From Rhea pennata (Eukaryota > Chordata > Aves > Rheiformes > Rheidae), in the NCBI RefSeq assembly GCF_028389875.1, contig NW_026907680.1, forward strand, positions 620,001 to 684,000: a stretch of DNA of 64,000 nt. Reading direction: 5' to 3'. Both the position numbers and the translations under genes were made by a program. This document shows positions 10,829-24,100 of this stretch, piece after piece. A model generated the notes under the pieces. It had not been told where the DNA came from, searched no databases, and saw only the letters and a list, made by a program, of their open reading frames with translations. Within the stretch, counting starts at the first letter, position 1; each line of letters opens with the position of its first letter.

Positions 10829-12971
10829 GCACCACACGTTTTCAGAAAACCCACCGACCATATCTACTTACACCATTGGCCAACCTGGACCCCTCAGGTC
10901 TCTCTGTCTCCAAGCGTCCCATCTTCTTTCACAGCTCAGAAAGGCAGTTTTATGGAGGACAAATCTTTTAGCCGCTTTCTGCTGAGCCTTCTCGATGGAG
11001 ATGTATATGCATACACAAACACACACACGGGTACCACTTGCCCTGTCGAAACTTCCTTTTTTTCCAGGGAAGCTCCTCTACAGGACTATGTAAAACAACC
11101 AAGAAGACCCTCACTGTCTTCCTGCATCGAGCACAATCAGATAAAGTCTCAGAAGCCAATAAATGACACTGCTCCCAGTCAGCATGGGATGACATTCAAA
11201 AATGCTAGTGTTAGGCAAGAGGTTTGTGGACATGCCAGCAAGTGTTGAAAGCTGTAGAGAAACAAATCACAGTGCTGGGTGAGGAAAAGATCCTGGAGCA
11301 AAAAGGACCTCTCTGAGAGCTCTGTGCTTTGAAATAGGTCCTGTCACAAAGCAGGGACTCCAGAGGAACCAGTTTGCCCTCCTCCTCCGCCCATACCTTT
11401 CCTTTGTCAGAGCCTGGGAAGCACACTGCATACACGAGTGGAAGGCCCACATCTCCAATGGATCTGAGGAGCTTTCCTTCTCTGACAATACCTATGCAGA
11501 CTCTTCCTGTGCCCTTCTGCGAATGGAGCCATTAGGAGCCACAGTCATCTCAGTGTGGCCGGGGACACTGGTGGGGAGTTCTTGTTTTCTTCTTGAAATT
11601 GTATGAGTAAAGAGAAAAGCAAGAACTCAGCCCGTCCAGGAGAGCTCCTGCTGAAGGTGGCAGCCCAGCATGCCAAGAGGCCCACTTTCCTTCTGAGACC
11701 ATACTTGAAGACCAGGCTGAGAAATTGTGGGCTTTCGCTGAGGACTTTGGCTCCCCAGTATGACTTAAGGCCTTTGTGATGAGTTCCCGTGCCCTTTTCC
11801 GATCCAAATCATGCTCCATACGTGCCCCATACAGGCAGCTGACTCTCTGCTGCGACAATCGTGGTCTGGAGGAAAAAGCCAGCCCAAGATGTCTTTCTGC
11901 CTTGCTTGCTTCTGGTAGGGATCAATCTTTTCAAACAAACCAAAACCAGAACCTCTCATTCCTCTCCATGTTATAGGCTCCCCAAATAAGAGCTACAGAA
12001 GGACCAAAGCACAGGGAATGGCTGGGCAATAAAGTGCCAGAGGGTATTTGCTGCAGGAGGAGTGAGGCCTGTTGGGGAGAAAATGACCACATCTGAACTT
12101 TGCATGCACCGGGGCAGGCTGTGAGCTAACAGCTCTTGGTCAGGAAGGAGAGGCAAGAGAGAGGTCGCTGAAAGCCGCATCTCCTTGCCCTGCAGAGGTG
12201 AGAAGAAGCCCAGCAGAAGTGCTTTGAAGAGGAAGAGAGAAGACAAGCAAGGAGCCGCATGTGACCCTGCCACAGGTTGACGGTGTGCTTTCAGCCCAAG
12301 GTGGGGGTGCGCTTCTAAAAGGACCAAGCAGGCAAAGGCTTTGTGTCTCCTGCCTCTGGCTGAGGAAGCTCCCAGGCCTCAGGCTGCTGGAAGAAGACCC
12401 TGTTGGGGCAATCAGTGCATTCTTGGCTGTTCTGCACCTACTTGCTGCTGTTCCAGCCTGTGCTGAAACACCATGTGACTGGAGCCAGTGCTCTCTGCTC
12501 CTGCTCTGCAAAGCTGTTGGCCTAAGCCTCTTCACTCCCTCGGCATCCATGGCAAAGCCATCAAAGGACGCCAGCTTCGGATGAGATCAGTCTAATGCCT
12601 CGTGTTTCCCAGCACAGGAGCTCTGGCTTCCTCCGCTTGCTGCTTTGTTTGCAAGAGCAACCTCTTTTTGTCTCTCAGAGTCCTACCTTTGAAGGGCAGG
12701 CTTGTTCCATTTGTCTTCCCCTCAGGGATGGGAGGTGCAAGAGCAGAATCTGGCAGAAAATAGGACGCAAGCACAGAGCTGAGGAATGAGCCCAAAGACA
12801 GCAAAGGCCTCTTCTCCCACTGCGGGCTGCAGCTCTCGGAACCCTGGCCTCAAGTACTGCGTGAGCTGCAGTCTGCAAGCAGAACCTCCGTGTTTGTGGA
12901 GAAAATGGGCACAGGCATCTTGGATGTCTGCAGTCTTCTCCACGGGACTTGCCAGAGTTGATGTACTGCTA

Positions 12972-13405
12972 TGAAGATGGTTAGAAGGCTGGGTCATCTC
13001 TCTAAGGAGGAAAGGCTGTAAGGACTGTGCTTGTTTAGCCTCCAGAAGAGAAGCCTGAGAGGGGATCTTACCCATGTCTACAAATACCTCAAGGGAGGGT
13101 GTCAAGAGGATGGGAGCGGGCTCTTTTCTGTGGTGCCAAGTGCTAGGAGAAGAGGCAGTGCACACGAACAAGAACACAGGGAGCTCCACCTGACTCTGAG
13201 GAAAAACTTCTTTCTGGTGAGAGTGACCGAGCATTGGGACAGGTTGTCCAGAGAGGTAGTGGAGTTTCCTTCTCTGGAGACATTCAGAGGCTGCCTGGTG
13301 TGATCCTGTGCAGTGTGCTGTAGGTGACCCTGCTTGAGCAGGGGGGTTGGACGAGATGATCTCCAGAGGCCCCTTCCAACCTCCACCCTTCGATGATTCT
13401 GTGAT
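12972..13405 (+). mobile_element. CR1 LINE 3' fragment
   Basis: This is the 3' end of a CR1 element, including a ggggttggacgagatgatct block and the terminal GATTCTGTGAT. Only its last ~100 bases recur in inverted form at about 46411-46515, so the inverted copy there starts inside this element. Confidence 0.88.
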
Positions 13406-14448
13406 GGGCGCTTTCTCTCGCAGCTCCTGCTGTGGGGGTAATGGAAAATGTGTGGAGGACAAAGAGGCTAGAAGCTGGTCTGAGGTGCGGATCCTTACCG
13501 AGGCTTGTCAGCCTGCAGAGAGAAGGGGACTCAATCCTCATGTAGTGCTGATGAAAGTCTCCCTGAGCAGGCTCTCAAGCAAAGCTCCTGCATTTGCAGA
13601 TGCGCACGTACCAGATGGAACGATGAAGCCTGGTCCTCCAGAATCGCCATTGCTAGTGAGGGGCCGCAGGCTTTGCCCTGACTTGGGCTTGCTGGAGTGT
13701 CAAGGTGGAGCAGAGTGGCACTTGGAGGAGGCTCTCCTTCAGCAGCTTAAAGGCCTGCCAGCTTTCCTGAGCTCCTTTGCCCTTCTGAGCTGCCTCCCCT
13801 GTCGTCCCCCTAGCAGGTCTCTGCAGAAGGGGAAGCCTGCTCGCCTCAAGGCCAGCCTCTGGGCTCTGCTGCCCTCCTTCCTACCTGCCCTCCGGCTCTG
13901 CAACTCCACTAGTTCCCGGGTGCTACAGCCCAGGTGGCCATGGATTCTGCTGGCACCAAGCCTCCGGGGTGGCCGCTTCGCCTTCTGGCCTGGGGCACCC
14001 GCCTTCTTCCCCTCACACCCACAAAAGCCCAGCACTCAAGGGCACCCAGGACACACACAAGAGCTGGCAGTTCCCTCCCCACATGCAGCCAGCACTGGGC
14101 CCCAGCAAGGGGGGCCCAGGCTCAAGCACTTCCTCCCCTCAGAGGCATACAGCAGCTTTTTCCTCCTCTCCCCACAGGCCCCCTGCCCCCAGGACATGTG
14201 TTGGCCATGGCACGGCCTTCTCCACGCCTCTCTCCAGCACAACAAGACGCAGCACACCCCTAGGCCACAGCCACCGCAGCTGCAGCCAAAGAGCCACAGC
14301 ACGACCGCGGCGGAGAGCTGCCCTGGCAGCAGCCCCTGAGCCCTGACTCCTCAGCTCTGCTCTTCAGGACTCCCCAAAGCTCCAACGCTGCAAACGGACG
14401 AGCTCACCACACACCCAGCCAAGAGCCACCCAACTTGGGGCAGTTGGT
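13406..14448. other. 3' flank of serine-rich exon, duplicated inverted
   Basis: This segment is the reverse complement of about 45361-46410. It carries a long open frame on the plus strand, but that frame has no recognisable domain and is low in complexity, so I do not call it a gene. For the CCDC81-like gene this is downstream of the stop codon and may hold its 3' UTR. Confidence 0.5.
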
Positions 14449-15159
14449 TTAATTCAGCTTCAGAGAACTTCCTGGGTGCTCGCGTGGCTCACAAGCAGTG
14501 CTGCTGCTGCTGCTGCTGCTGCTGTTGTGGCTGCTGCTGTGGCCACTGCCACTGCCCCTGGGGCTCCCACTGCCGTTGATGCTCTGTCTGACACTGGGTC
14601 TTCGTGTGCCGCTGCCACTGCCAGTGGGGCTGCTGTTGAGTCCAGCATTGGAGCTTCCACTGCCACTGCTGCTACGAGCGGGTTTCCCGCTGTGTCCAAC
14701 ATTGGAGCTCCCACTGTCACTGCCGCTGTGTTTGTCACTGGCACTTGGGCTGCCGCTGTGCCCGCCACTGGGGCTCCCAGTGACGCTGCCACCGCCAGTG
14801 GATCTGCTGCTGCGTCTGCCACTGGGGCTTCCACTGCCCCTGCCGCTGACACTGGGGCTGCCGCTCTGTCTGCCACCCGGGCTCCCACTGCCACTGCCAC
14901 GCTGCCTGCTACTGACACTGGGGCTGCCGTTCTCTTTTGCAGTGGGGCTTCCACTGCCGCTGCCTCTGGGTCTCCCGCTGACACTGCCGCTGATACTGCC
15001 CCTGCCACTGCTGCTGCGTCTTCTGCTAAAACTGGCTCTGCTGGGCTCTTTGCCACTGCTGCTGCGTCTTCTGCTAAAACTGGCTCTGCTGGTCTCTTTG
15101 CCACTGCTGCTGCTCTTTCTTCTGCTTGCCTGTGTCTCTGCACACGGCTCTTCTTCCCC
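14449..15159 (-). CDS. Ser-rich minisatellite terminal exon of CCDC81-like gene
   Basis: After a strong acceptor (cctccttgtgcag) the phase-0 frame begins GEEEPCAETQ. It continues through two SRASFSRRRSSSGK repeats, then a long stretch of SGSGSP / GSPSV type repeats, and ends PGSSLKLN before TAA. It has 236 residues. The DNA is a minisatellite built of 6-base steps (GGCAGT, GGCAGC, CCCAGT), ending in a (CAG)n run on the coding strand near 14501-14523. It should be disordered, and the RRRSSS motifs look like basophilic kinase or SR-type sites. Because the repeat is a multiple of three, all frames are open; the acceptor phase is what selects this one. Related copies lie at 36239-36859 and, inverted, at 44570-45360. 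Confidence 0.65.
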   Translation of the reverse strand, partial: GEEEPCAETQASRRKSSSSGKETSRASFSRRRSSSGKEPSRASFSRRRSSSGRGSISGSVSGRPRGSGSGSPTAKENGSPSVSSRQRGSGSGSPGGRQSGSPSVSGRGSGSPSGRRSSRSTGGGSVTGSPSGGHSGSPSASDKHSGSDSGSSNVGHSGKPARSSSGSGSSNAGLNSSPTGSGSGTRRPSVRQSINGSGSPRGSGSGHSSSHNSSSSSSSSTACEPREHPGSSLKLN

Positions 15160-18100
15160 CTGCACAAGGAGGCAGAAAGAACAGGCTGTGTTCTGCCCTG
15201 CCAGAAAGCCCAGGAAGACTGCAGACTCGTGAGGGCCAGGGATGTTTGCGGGAGCTTCTGAGGGTGTTGCCAGCCTCACCGTCATGGGACAGGGGAGCTT
15301 GTTTGGACACAGCTCATCAGCCCGTGGCAGAGGCTGCTGGTACCAGGACTGGCAGGTACCTGTGTCGTCTTGGCTTCAGCAGTCAGGGAGAGCTTTGCAA
15401 AGGGGCACACCAACGCTGGAAGCATCCCTTTGCGCTCAGCTGCTCAGATCTTGCAGGTGCCACTGTTGGAGGCCATTCTCAGCACTCAACAGCTGCCCCT
15501 TGGCTGGAAGGCAAGGCTGAGCCCAGGCCAGCCCTGTGGCTTGCTCATGGGGCAATGGGGCTGCAGCCGCACTGACACCTTGTCTCTCTCACTCGGCCTC
15601 AGAGCCCTCCTGCTTATCTCCTCCTCTACTCCCTCAACCCCGCTCCCATTTGCAGCCACAGCCCTTCAGCTCCACAGCAGTGCTGGGCATTTGCTGAGTG
15701 CTGCAAGGAGGGACTTAGTGACAGGCTTTAAGCCACATAAATCTCATGTCAGAAAAAGTCACAGCACGCTCTAGGCAGCACAGTGGCTCCGGGATTACAA
15801 GTGGCACCCCTTGCTGCCTCACTGCCTCTCAGTTCTGCCAGGCTTCTCCTGGAGCTGCCACATACCTGCCCTGTCTTGCAAGGCCCCTCTTGACTGTCCA
15901 GCCCTTCCTCCTCTTCCTCTAGGCAGGAGAAGTAGACCTTCAGGGTCACTTGCTTGTCTTCTCCCAGCTGGTATTGGACGATCTTCTGAATATTGGGCTT
16001 TTCTTCAGCCAGATTCTCAGCACCCTCCTGCACCTGCAAGACAACTCCACACTGTGCAATGTGCCCCACTTCCAAGTCCACTCCGCTGCTCTCCACATGC
16101 TCCTCACCAGCATCCAGAGACTGCAGGACCTTGGCAATCACCAGGCCCCTGGCTCTGACCTGGCCTGGGGCACCCGCCGGACAACGGCTGCTGCCACCCC
16201 AGCAGCAGAAGAGCAAGGGGCACCGCAACATGTCCCAGGCTTTGTGACCTTCTCCTGAGCCTTCCTGCCAGCACCCTATTGCCCTGAAGGGAAGACCAGC
16301 CATGCTGAACATCCCCTTCTCATTCGCACCAAGCATCTCAATAATCACACAGCTGAGCAGAAACTCTCCATGGTCTCTCACTGAAAACCCCAGCACTACC
16401 ATGGCCAGAAAAAAAGAGAGGGTCCCAGGGGCTCTGCTGGAGTGTTCGAGGAGGGCGCAGCAGCAAGAGCTATATTGCAAAACTAGAGCCCAAGCAGTGC
16501 CTTTGAAGGCAAGCCCTGGGCCAAGTCAGCCAGGGCTCAGCAGAGCCCATGGGAAGGGCTCTTGTCCCAGAGAAGAATGCTTCTGCAGACAAAGGAGCTC
16601 AGGGAGGAGCACCTACCTGTCTTGCCTTCGGAGCGCTTTCATTCACAGCCCACACAGCTCGCACTCTAGTGCGTGGCGGTTGTTCCCAGGCGCCTGGGGC
16701 CGGCCATTTGGCAAAACACTCTGGGGTGGTGGAAAACATCCTGCAAATAGGCACCAGGGAGGTGGCATGAGCCCGGGGAAGCTGGGGAGTTTGGACTCCA
16801 CGCAGCGCTCCCAAGGAGGGCACCTGCCTCTGCAGCAGAAGGCAGTTCTGCAGCAGCAGCACGGGGGTTCCACTGACGGGGATCACATCCACAGACACGG
16901 AAATCACCTCCCGCCAAAACACCCACAGCTACACAATGTGCCCGCTGGAGAGCTCCGGGTGCCCACAGCGAGACTTTCTCTCCAGGCAGCAAGGAGAGCA
17001 GCAGGGTCCCCTACAAGGACAGCCTCCAACTCACACCATTACCTGTGTCCTGTCAACTGCATTAGCCACTGCTCCGTGGCCCCAAGGACTCGGTGTTCCG
17101 GGATGGGCAATGGATTGCTGCTGGGCACCCAGCAACAGAGAAGGAGAAAGGCATGAAGGCAGCCCAGAATAAAGCCCTTGTGTGGTGGGAGCCAGCACAG
17201 AGTTGGCCAAAGCCCCCCACAGAGCCCATATGAAGGCAGAGCATGCCCGGAGGTCACAGGGACACTGTCGCTGGGAAGTCTTGCTCCCAAAGCACTTTCA
17301 GAGCAGCCTTTGCCAGCCCTGGCACTGCAGCCCTAACAAACCTGCGCCGAGAAGATGCTCTCTTGCTAAACTGGAGGCTAGGGAGCCAACAAATATACTC
17401 ACGTTGGAAACATATGGCGGCGGGGAGTACGGGCCTGGACATCGAGGGCTTTGGTGGCTGCAAGGATCGAGTCTCTCATCTCCAGCATCTGCACAGGGGA
17501 GAAACACAGGTGAGATGCTGCCAAGAAGAGGATCTTGCTGCTCACAAGGGCAGCCAATGTTTGCACTGTTCAGAGAAGAAGCTGCCTCTCAGAACAGCAG
17601 AAACAACCTTCTCTCTTGCTCACTGCAACCCCTCCATTCTACACAATAGCTGCTCCCTGGACATACAGGCAAATGGGGAAAAGCTCTGGCAGGCTTTTGT
17701 CAAGGGCAAGAGCCAAGAGGCTGATCCAGGAGAGCAGTTCTTGCCTAAGGGAGAGACTGAGGGAGGGCAGCGCAGGGGAGGGCCACTGACTAAGATCAAG
17801 GGCAATGTGCAGGGCAGTCCTGCCAGGGAGGACAGGAGGGGGCAGTGGGGGCTACGGCAGGTCTCTTTTCCCAGAAGGGAAGATTATTTCTCAGCCTCTG
17901 CTCTGACCCTTCCCATGCGTCTTCCTGCAAACACCCTACTGCCCTGAAGGAAAGACTAGCAACACTGAACATCCCATTCTCATTAATCACACAACTGAGC
18001 AGAAACTGAATTTTCTATCGCAGAAAGGCTCTGCAGTTCAGAGGCAATCAAAAACGGGACCCCGGTGCCTCTGCTGGTGTGTTCAAGGAGGGCGCAGCAG

Positions 18101-21100
18101 AAAGAGCTATATTGCAAACCTGGAGCACAAGCGGTGCCTGTGAAGGCAAGCCCCGGGCCAAGTCTTGCAAGGCTCAGCAGAGCCCATGGGAAGGGCTCTT
18201 GTACAGCCAGCGCCCATAGCACAAGGCCTGGGCAGAAAGCAGGCTGGCACATGAAGGGCCTCAATGAGGAGCACTTACCACGCCAGACCTCTGACGGCCC
18301 TCGCTCAGAGGACATGCAGCTAGTTCTCTCCGTTTCTTCTTCCTGCCCGCTGCTGCACTCTGTGCAGAGCACTCTGAGGTGACTGGCACCGGCCTGCAAA
18401 TACACACCGCGGAGAGGTGATATGAGCACAGGGGGAGTAGGGTCCCCAGCTGGCCCTCACCAGCTTCACACCTGCTCCTGCAGCAGAAGGCAATTCTGCA
18501 GCAGAAGCACAGGGCTCCCACTGAGTGTGGCCACATCAGAGCATCACCTCCCACCAAAACACCTGGGGCTGCACGTCATGCCTGAAGGAGAGCTCCAGGA
18601 GCCCAAGGGAGACTCTCTCCAGGCAGTGAGGAGAGCAGCAGGGTCATCTGCAAGGACAGGCTCTAAAATACATCATTACCTGCTGTCCTGCCAACTACAT
18701 AAGACCTGAACACTCTGTGTTCAGGGATGGGCAATAGGTTGTTGCTGGGCACCCAGTGTCGAAGAAGGAGAAAGGTATCAAGGCAGTCAAGCATTAAGCT
18801 CTTGCATAGTGGGAGGCAGCACAGAGCTCTGCTGAACCCTCTCCCCACCCACAGAGCCCAGATGAAGGCAGCGCATGCGTGCAGGTCACTGGGACCCAGC
18901 CGCTTGGAATTTTTGCTCCCAAAGCACTTTCAGAGCAGCCTTCACCAGCCCTGGCACTGCAGCCCTAACAAACCCTGGCAGAGAGGCTGCTGCCTTCGTC
19001 AGGCAGGGGGAAAAGAAGGAAGGGAAAGTACTCACCTTAGGAACATGTTTGGAAGAGATGCAGGGGACACAATCGGAGCTGCTTTAGGAGCTGTCGGGAT
19101 TGAATCCCTGTGTATTTTCATCTGCAAAGGTGAGAAAGAGAGGTGAGATGCTGCCAAGTAAAGGCTCTTGCTGCTGGCAAGGGCAGCCCATGTTTCCATG
19201 CTCCGGAGAAGAAGCTGCCTCTCGGAACTGCAGAAACAGCTATCGTTCTTGCTCACAGTAGCCCCTCCATTCCACACAAGCACAGCTGCAGGGGAATATG
19301 GGCAAAGAGCTAAATGTTCTGGCAGGCTTTTGTCAAGGGAAGAGCCAAAAGGCTGATCCAGAAGAGCATGAAGGAGTCAAGGGAGGCAAGCGCAGGGGAA
19401 GGCAGCTCACTAAACTCTAGGGCAATATGCAGGGCAGTCCTGCTAGGGAGGACAGGAGGGGGCAGTGGGGGCTGCAGCAGGTCTCTTTTCCCAGAAGGGA
19501 AAATTATTTCTCAGGCTCTGCTCTGACCCTTCCCATGCGCCTTCCTACAAACATCCTACTGCCCTGAAGGAAAGACCAGTCACACTGAACATCCCGTTCT
19601 CATTTGCACCCAGCATCTCAATAATCACTCAACTGAGCAGAAACTGAATTTTCTATCGCAGAAAGGCTCTGCAGTTCAGAGGCAATCAAAAAACGGGACC
19701 CCGGTGCCTCTGCTGGTGTGTTCAAGGAGGGCGCAGCAGCAAGAGCTATATTGCAAACCTGGAGCACAAGCGGTGCCTGTGAAGGCAAGCCCCGGGCCAA
19801 GTCTTGAAAGGCTCAGCAGAGCCCATGGGAAGGGCTCTTGTACAGCCAGCGCCCATAGCACAAGGCCTGGGCAGAGAGCAGGCTGGCACATGAAGGGCCT
19901 CAATGAGGAGCACTTACCACGCCAGACCTCTGACGGTCCTCGCTCAGAGGACATGCAGCTAGTGCTCGGGCTTCTCTCCGTTCCTTCTTCCTGCCCACTG
20001 CTGCTCCACTCTGTGCAAAGCACTCTAAGGTGACTGGCACTGGCCTGCAAATACACACCGCGGAGAGGTGATATGAGCACAGGGAGAGTAGGGTCCCCAC
20101 CTGGCCCTCACCAGCTTCACACCTGCTCCTGCAGCAGAAGGCAATTCTGCAGCAGAAGCACAGGGCTCCCACTGACTGCGGCCACATCAGAGCATCACCT
20201 CCCACCAAAACACCTGGGGCTGCACGTCATGCCTGAAGGAGAGCTCCAGGAGCCCAAGGGAGACTCTCTCCAGGCAGTGAGGAGAGCAGCAGGGTCATCT
20301 GCCAGGACAGGCTCCAAGGCACAGCATTACCTGCTGTCCTGTCAGCTACATAAGACCTGAACACTCTGTGTTCAGGGATGGGCAATAGGTTGTTGCTGGG
20401 CTCCCAGTGTCGAAGAAGGAGAAAGATATCAAGGCAGTCAAGCATAAAGCTCTTGCATAGTGGGAGGCAGCTCTGCAGAACCCTCTCCCCACCCACAGAG
20501 CCCAGATGAAGGCAGAGCATGCGTGCAGGTCACTGGGACCCAGCCGCTTGGAATTTTTGCTCCCAAAGCACTTTCAGAGCAGCCTCCCCCAGCCCTGGCA
20601 ATGCAGCCCTAACAAACCTGTGCGGAGAGGCTGCTGCCTTTGTCAGGAAGAGGGGAAAGAAGGAAGGCAAAGTACTCACCTTAGGAACATGTTTGGAAGA
20701 GGTGCAGGGGACACAATCGGAGCTGCTTTAGGAGCTGTCGGGATTGAATCCCTGTGTATTTTCATCTGCAAAGGTGAGAAAGAGAGGTGAGATGCTTCCA
20801 AGGAAAGGATCTTGCTGCTGGTAAGGGCAGCCCATGTTTCCATGCTCCGGAGAAGAAGCTGCCTCTCAGAATTGCAGAAACAGCCGTTGATCCTTTGCTC
20901 TTGCTCACAGCAGCCCCTCCATTCCACACAAGAGCAGCTGCAGGGGAATATGGGCAAAGAGCTAAATGTTCTGGCAGGCTTTTGTCCAGGGAAGAGCCAA
21001 AAGGCTGATCCAGGACAGAACGGAGACATCAAGGGAGGCAAGCGCAGGGGAAGCCAGCTCAGAAGCTTCTCCAGAAGGGAAGGTTCTTCCCCAGCCTCTG

Positions 21101-24100
21101 CTCTGAGCCTTCCCGGGAGCCTTCCTGTCAGCACCCTTTTACCCTGAAGGGAAGCCCAGAAAGGCTGAACATCCCTTTCCTGCTTGAAAGAAGCATCTGA
21201 ATTATCACAGAGCTGAGCAGAAGCTCTTCACTTTCTATCACAGAAAGGCCCAGCACTTCCAGTGCCACCAGCAGGAGGGCCCCAGAGGCTCTGCTGGTGT
21301 GTTCACGGAGAGCAAGGTGCAACAGCGTGTGCATTCCACAACTACATTCACCACTGCTGCCTTTGAAGGCAGGACTGGGCGATGTCGGGCAGGGCTCAGT
21401 GAACCCATGGGAAGGGCTCTTGCAAGCCAGCGCCCATAGCACAAGGAGTTTGCAGGAAGCAAGCTGGAAAAGAAGGGCCCCCAGCAGTGACACTTACTGC
21501 TCTGGCATTCTCGTCCACTTCATTCCCAGGCCACTCAGTAGGTGCTCCACCTTCTGATGATGGCTTCCTCCCGCCTGGCACTGCCTTCTGGGCAGAGCAC
21601 TCTGGGGTGCCTAGGAATGGACTGCAAATACACACCACGGGGAGGTGGCATGAGCACAGGGGCAGTAGGGTCCCCATTTCAGCCTGACAAGTTGGGCACC
21701 TGCTTCTACCGCAGAAGGCAGTTCTGTAGCAGAAGCACGTGGGTCCCCCTCACTGGGGTCACATCAACAGAAACGGGGATCACCCCCTAACAAAACACCC
21801 AGGGCTGCAGATCATGCCTGAAGGAGAGCTCTGGACACAACCACAGTGAAAATTTCTCTCCATGCAGGAAGGCGAGCAGCAGGGTCATCTGGCAGGACAG
21901 GCTCCCAGGCACAGCATTACGCGCTGTGCTGCCGACTACATTAGCCACTGCCCCATGGCCCCAAGGACTCTGTGTTCCGGGATGGGCAATGGATTGCTGC
22001 TGGGCACCCAGTGACAAAGACAGAGAAAGGCATCAAGGCAGTCCAGAATAAAGCTCTTGCGTGGTGGGAGACAGCATAAATCTTGGCTTAGGGCCTCCAA
22101 CAGACCCTGTATGAAGGCAGAGCCACTGGGATGCAGCCGCTGGGAAGTCTTGCTCCCAAAGCACTTTCAGAGCAGCCTCCCCCAGCCCTGGCACTGCAGC
22201 CCTATCAAACCTGTGCTGAGAGGCTGCTGCCTTCGTCAGTCAGGGGAAAAGAAGCAAGGCAAAGTACTCACGTTGGAAAAATACTTGGAAGAGCACAAGG
22301 GGCCTCAGTCTCACTCCTCTGGCTGGCTTCGAGGACTGAGTCCCTCATCTCCAGCATCTGCAAAGGTGAGAAACACCGGTGAGATGCTGCCAAGGAAAGA
22401 ATCTTGCTGCTGGCAAAGGCAGCTAAAGTTTCCACTACTCAGAAAAGAAGAAGCTGCCTCTCAGAAACTCTGAAATACCCATCATTGTTGCTCACAGCAG
22501 CCCCTCCATTCCACACAAGACCAGCTGTAGGAGAATATAGGCAAAAGTCTAAAAGCTCTGGCAGGATTATGTCCAGGGCAAGCACAAAGAGGCTAATCCA
22601 GCAGAGCATTGGGAAGTCAAGGCAGGCAAGTGCAGGGGAAGGCAGCTCACTAAACTCTAGGGCAATGTGCAGGGCAGTCCTGCTAGGGAGGATGAGAGAG
22701 GGCAGTGGGGGTTACGGCAGCTCTGTTTTCCCAGAAGGGAAGGTTCTTTCTCAGCCTCTGCTCTGACCCTTCCCTGTCAGTGCTCTTTTACCCTGAAGGG
22801 AAGCCCAGCAAGGCTGAACATCCCTTTCCTGTTTGAACCAAGCATCTGAATAATCACACCGCTGAACAGAATCTCTCCATCTGCTATAGCAGAAAGGCCC
22901 AGCAGTTCCACGGCCACTAGAGCGAGGGCCCCAGAGGCTCTGCTGGGAGAGGTTAATGGAGAGTGAAGGAGTCATGAGAGATGCACTGCAGAAGTAGAGC
23001 ACAAGCAGCGCCTTTGACAGCTAACCCCGGGGACAGTCAGGCAGGGCCCAGAGGAACCCATGGGAAGGGCTCTTGTCCAGCCAGTGCCCACACCACGATG
23101 CTTTGGCAGAAAGCAAGCTGCCAAAAGAAGGACCTCCATCAGGAGCACCTACCTCTCTTGACTTCTGATAGCCAGTCTCGGGCCAGCCAGCTCCTGCTCT
23201 GGCTTCTGGCAGCTGCTTCCTCCAGCCCAGTAAATCCTCCTTTGCAGAGCTAGGCTGAATTGCTGGCAGCATGCTGCAAATACACACCGTGGGGAAGTGT
23301 GACACAGAGACTCCCCACCACCCAACCACCCAGGGCTGCACAGCGTGCCCGAGGGAAAGCTCTGGGTGCCCACATCAAGACTTTTTCTCCAGGCACCAAG
23401 GAGAGCAGCAGGGTCAGCTCCAAGGACAGGCTCCAGGACACACCATTACCCACTGTCCTGAGCACTCCAGTAGCCACTGCTGTGTGGCCCCCAAGGACAA
23501 GCTTTCTTGGAAGCTTCAGAAATGGAACCGGGAATAACTGCTCTGTCCCTTGCAGTCCTTCCGTCTTCAGGCACTCATGTCCCTCCTTCCCATCCTCTTC
23601 AAAGTGCCCAAACAACTCGCCCTTGCCTCTAAGGGCTGCCTGAGCCATGGCCACACCCTCTCGAGCCTGCTGCTCGCCACCCCTGACTGCTGCCTGGAAA
23701 TGACCCTCCTTCCTCCTTGCTGCTGGCAGTCAAAGGAAGGGCATTGCCCAAGGGGAAACACCACAGCTTTGGGGAGATATTCACCCAAGGCATCCTCCCC
23801 TCCAGCAGCATTCCCTGCACACCCCTCTTGCACCTCGCACCAGTTGAGCTTTTCCACTTAGCTCCTCACAAGGCCTGACAAGGGCATGCAGACTCTTCCT
23901 CAGCCTCCAAAATTGCCCTGAGACACCCAGCCCTGCTCTCCACAGAGGAGCAGCATTCTCCTTACTTTCATCTATGGGCTAGGGGAAAAGGCCCTCCTCT
24001 TCCCGAAGGACCAATTACATTGAGTTGCCCAAAGATCTGGAAGCTGGAAGCAGAGGCAGCGGGGGCAGAAAGCCAAGAGCAGGCTCTGCCAGGCACTTGC

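Larger units (their letters stand above)
9394..12900 (+). repeat. Inverted-repeat arm 1
   Basis: This segment is the reverse complement of about 30260-33427. Identity is roughly 90-95% by eye over long stretches, with small gaps. The arms enclose about 17 kb that includes most of the CCDC81-like gene. Apart from a CR1 fragment and one candidate exon listed separately, I recognise no gene here. Several short open frames are shared by both arms. Confidence 0.85.

Noticed and set aside
13347..14339. 330-codon plus-strand open frame
   Set aside because: It starts in CR1 sequence, has no domain, and its mirror copy (46493-45630) differs without any sign of codon constraint.
14460..15261. Long Ala/Pro-, Leu- and Gln/Trp-rich open frames on both strands over the minisatellite
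   Set aside because: The repeat is built of steps divisible by three and lacks stop codons in every frame. Only the Ser frame is tied to a splice acceptor and matching phase.
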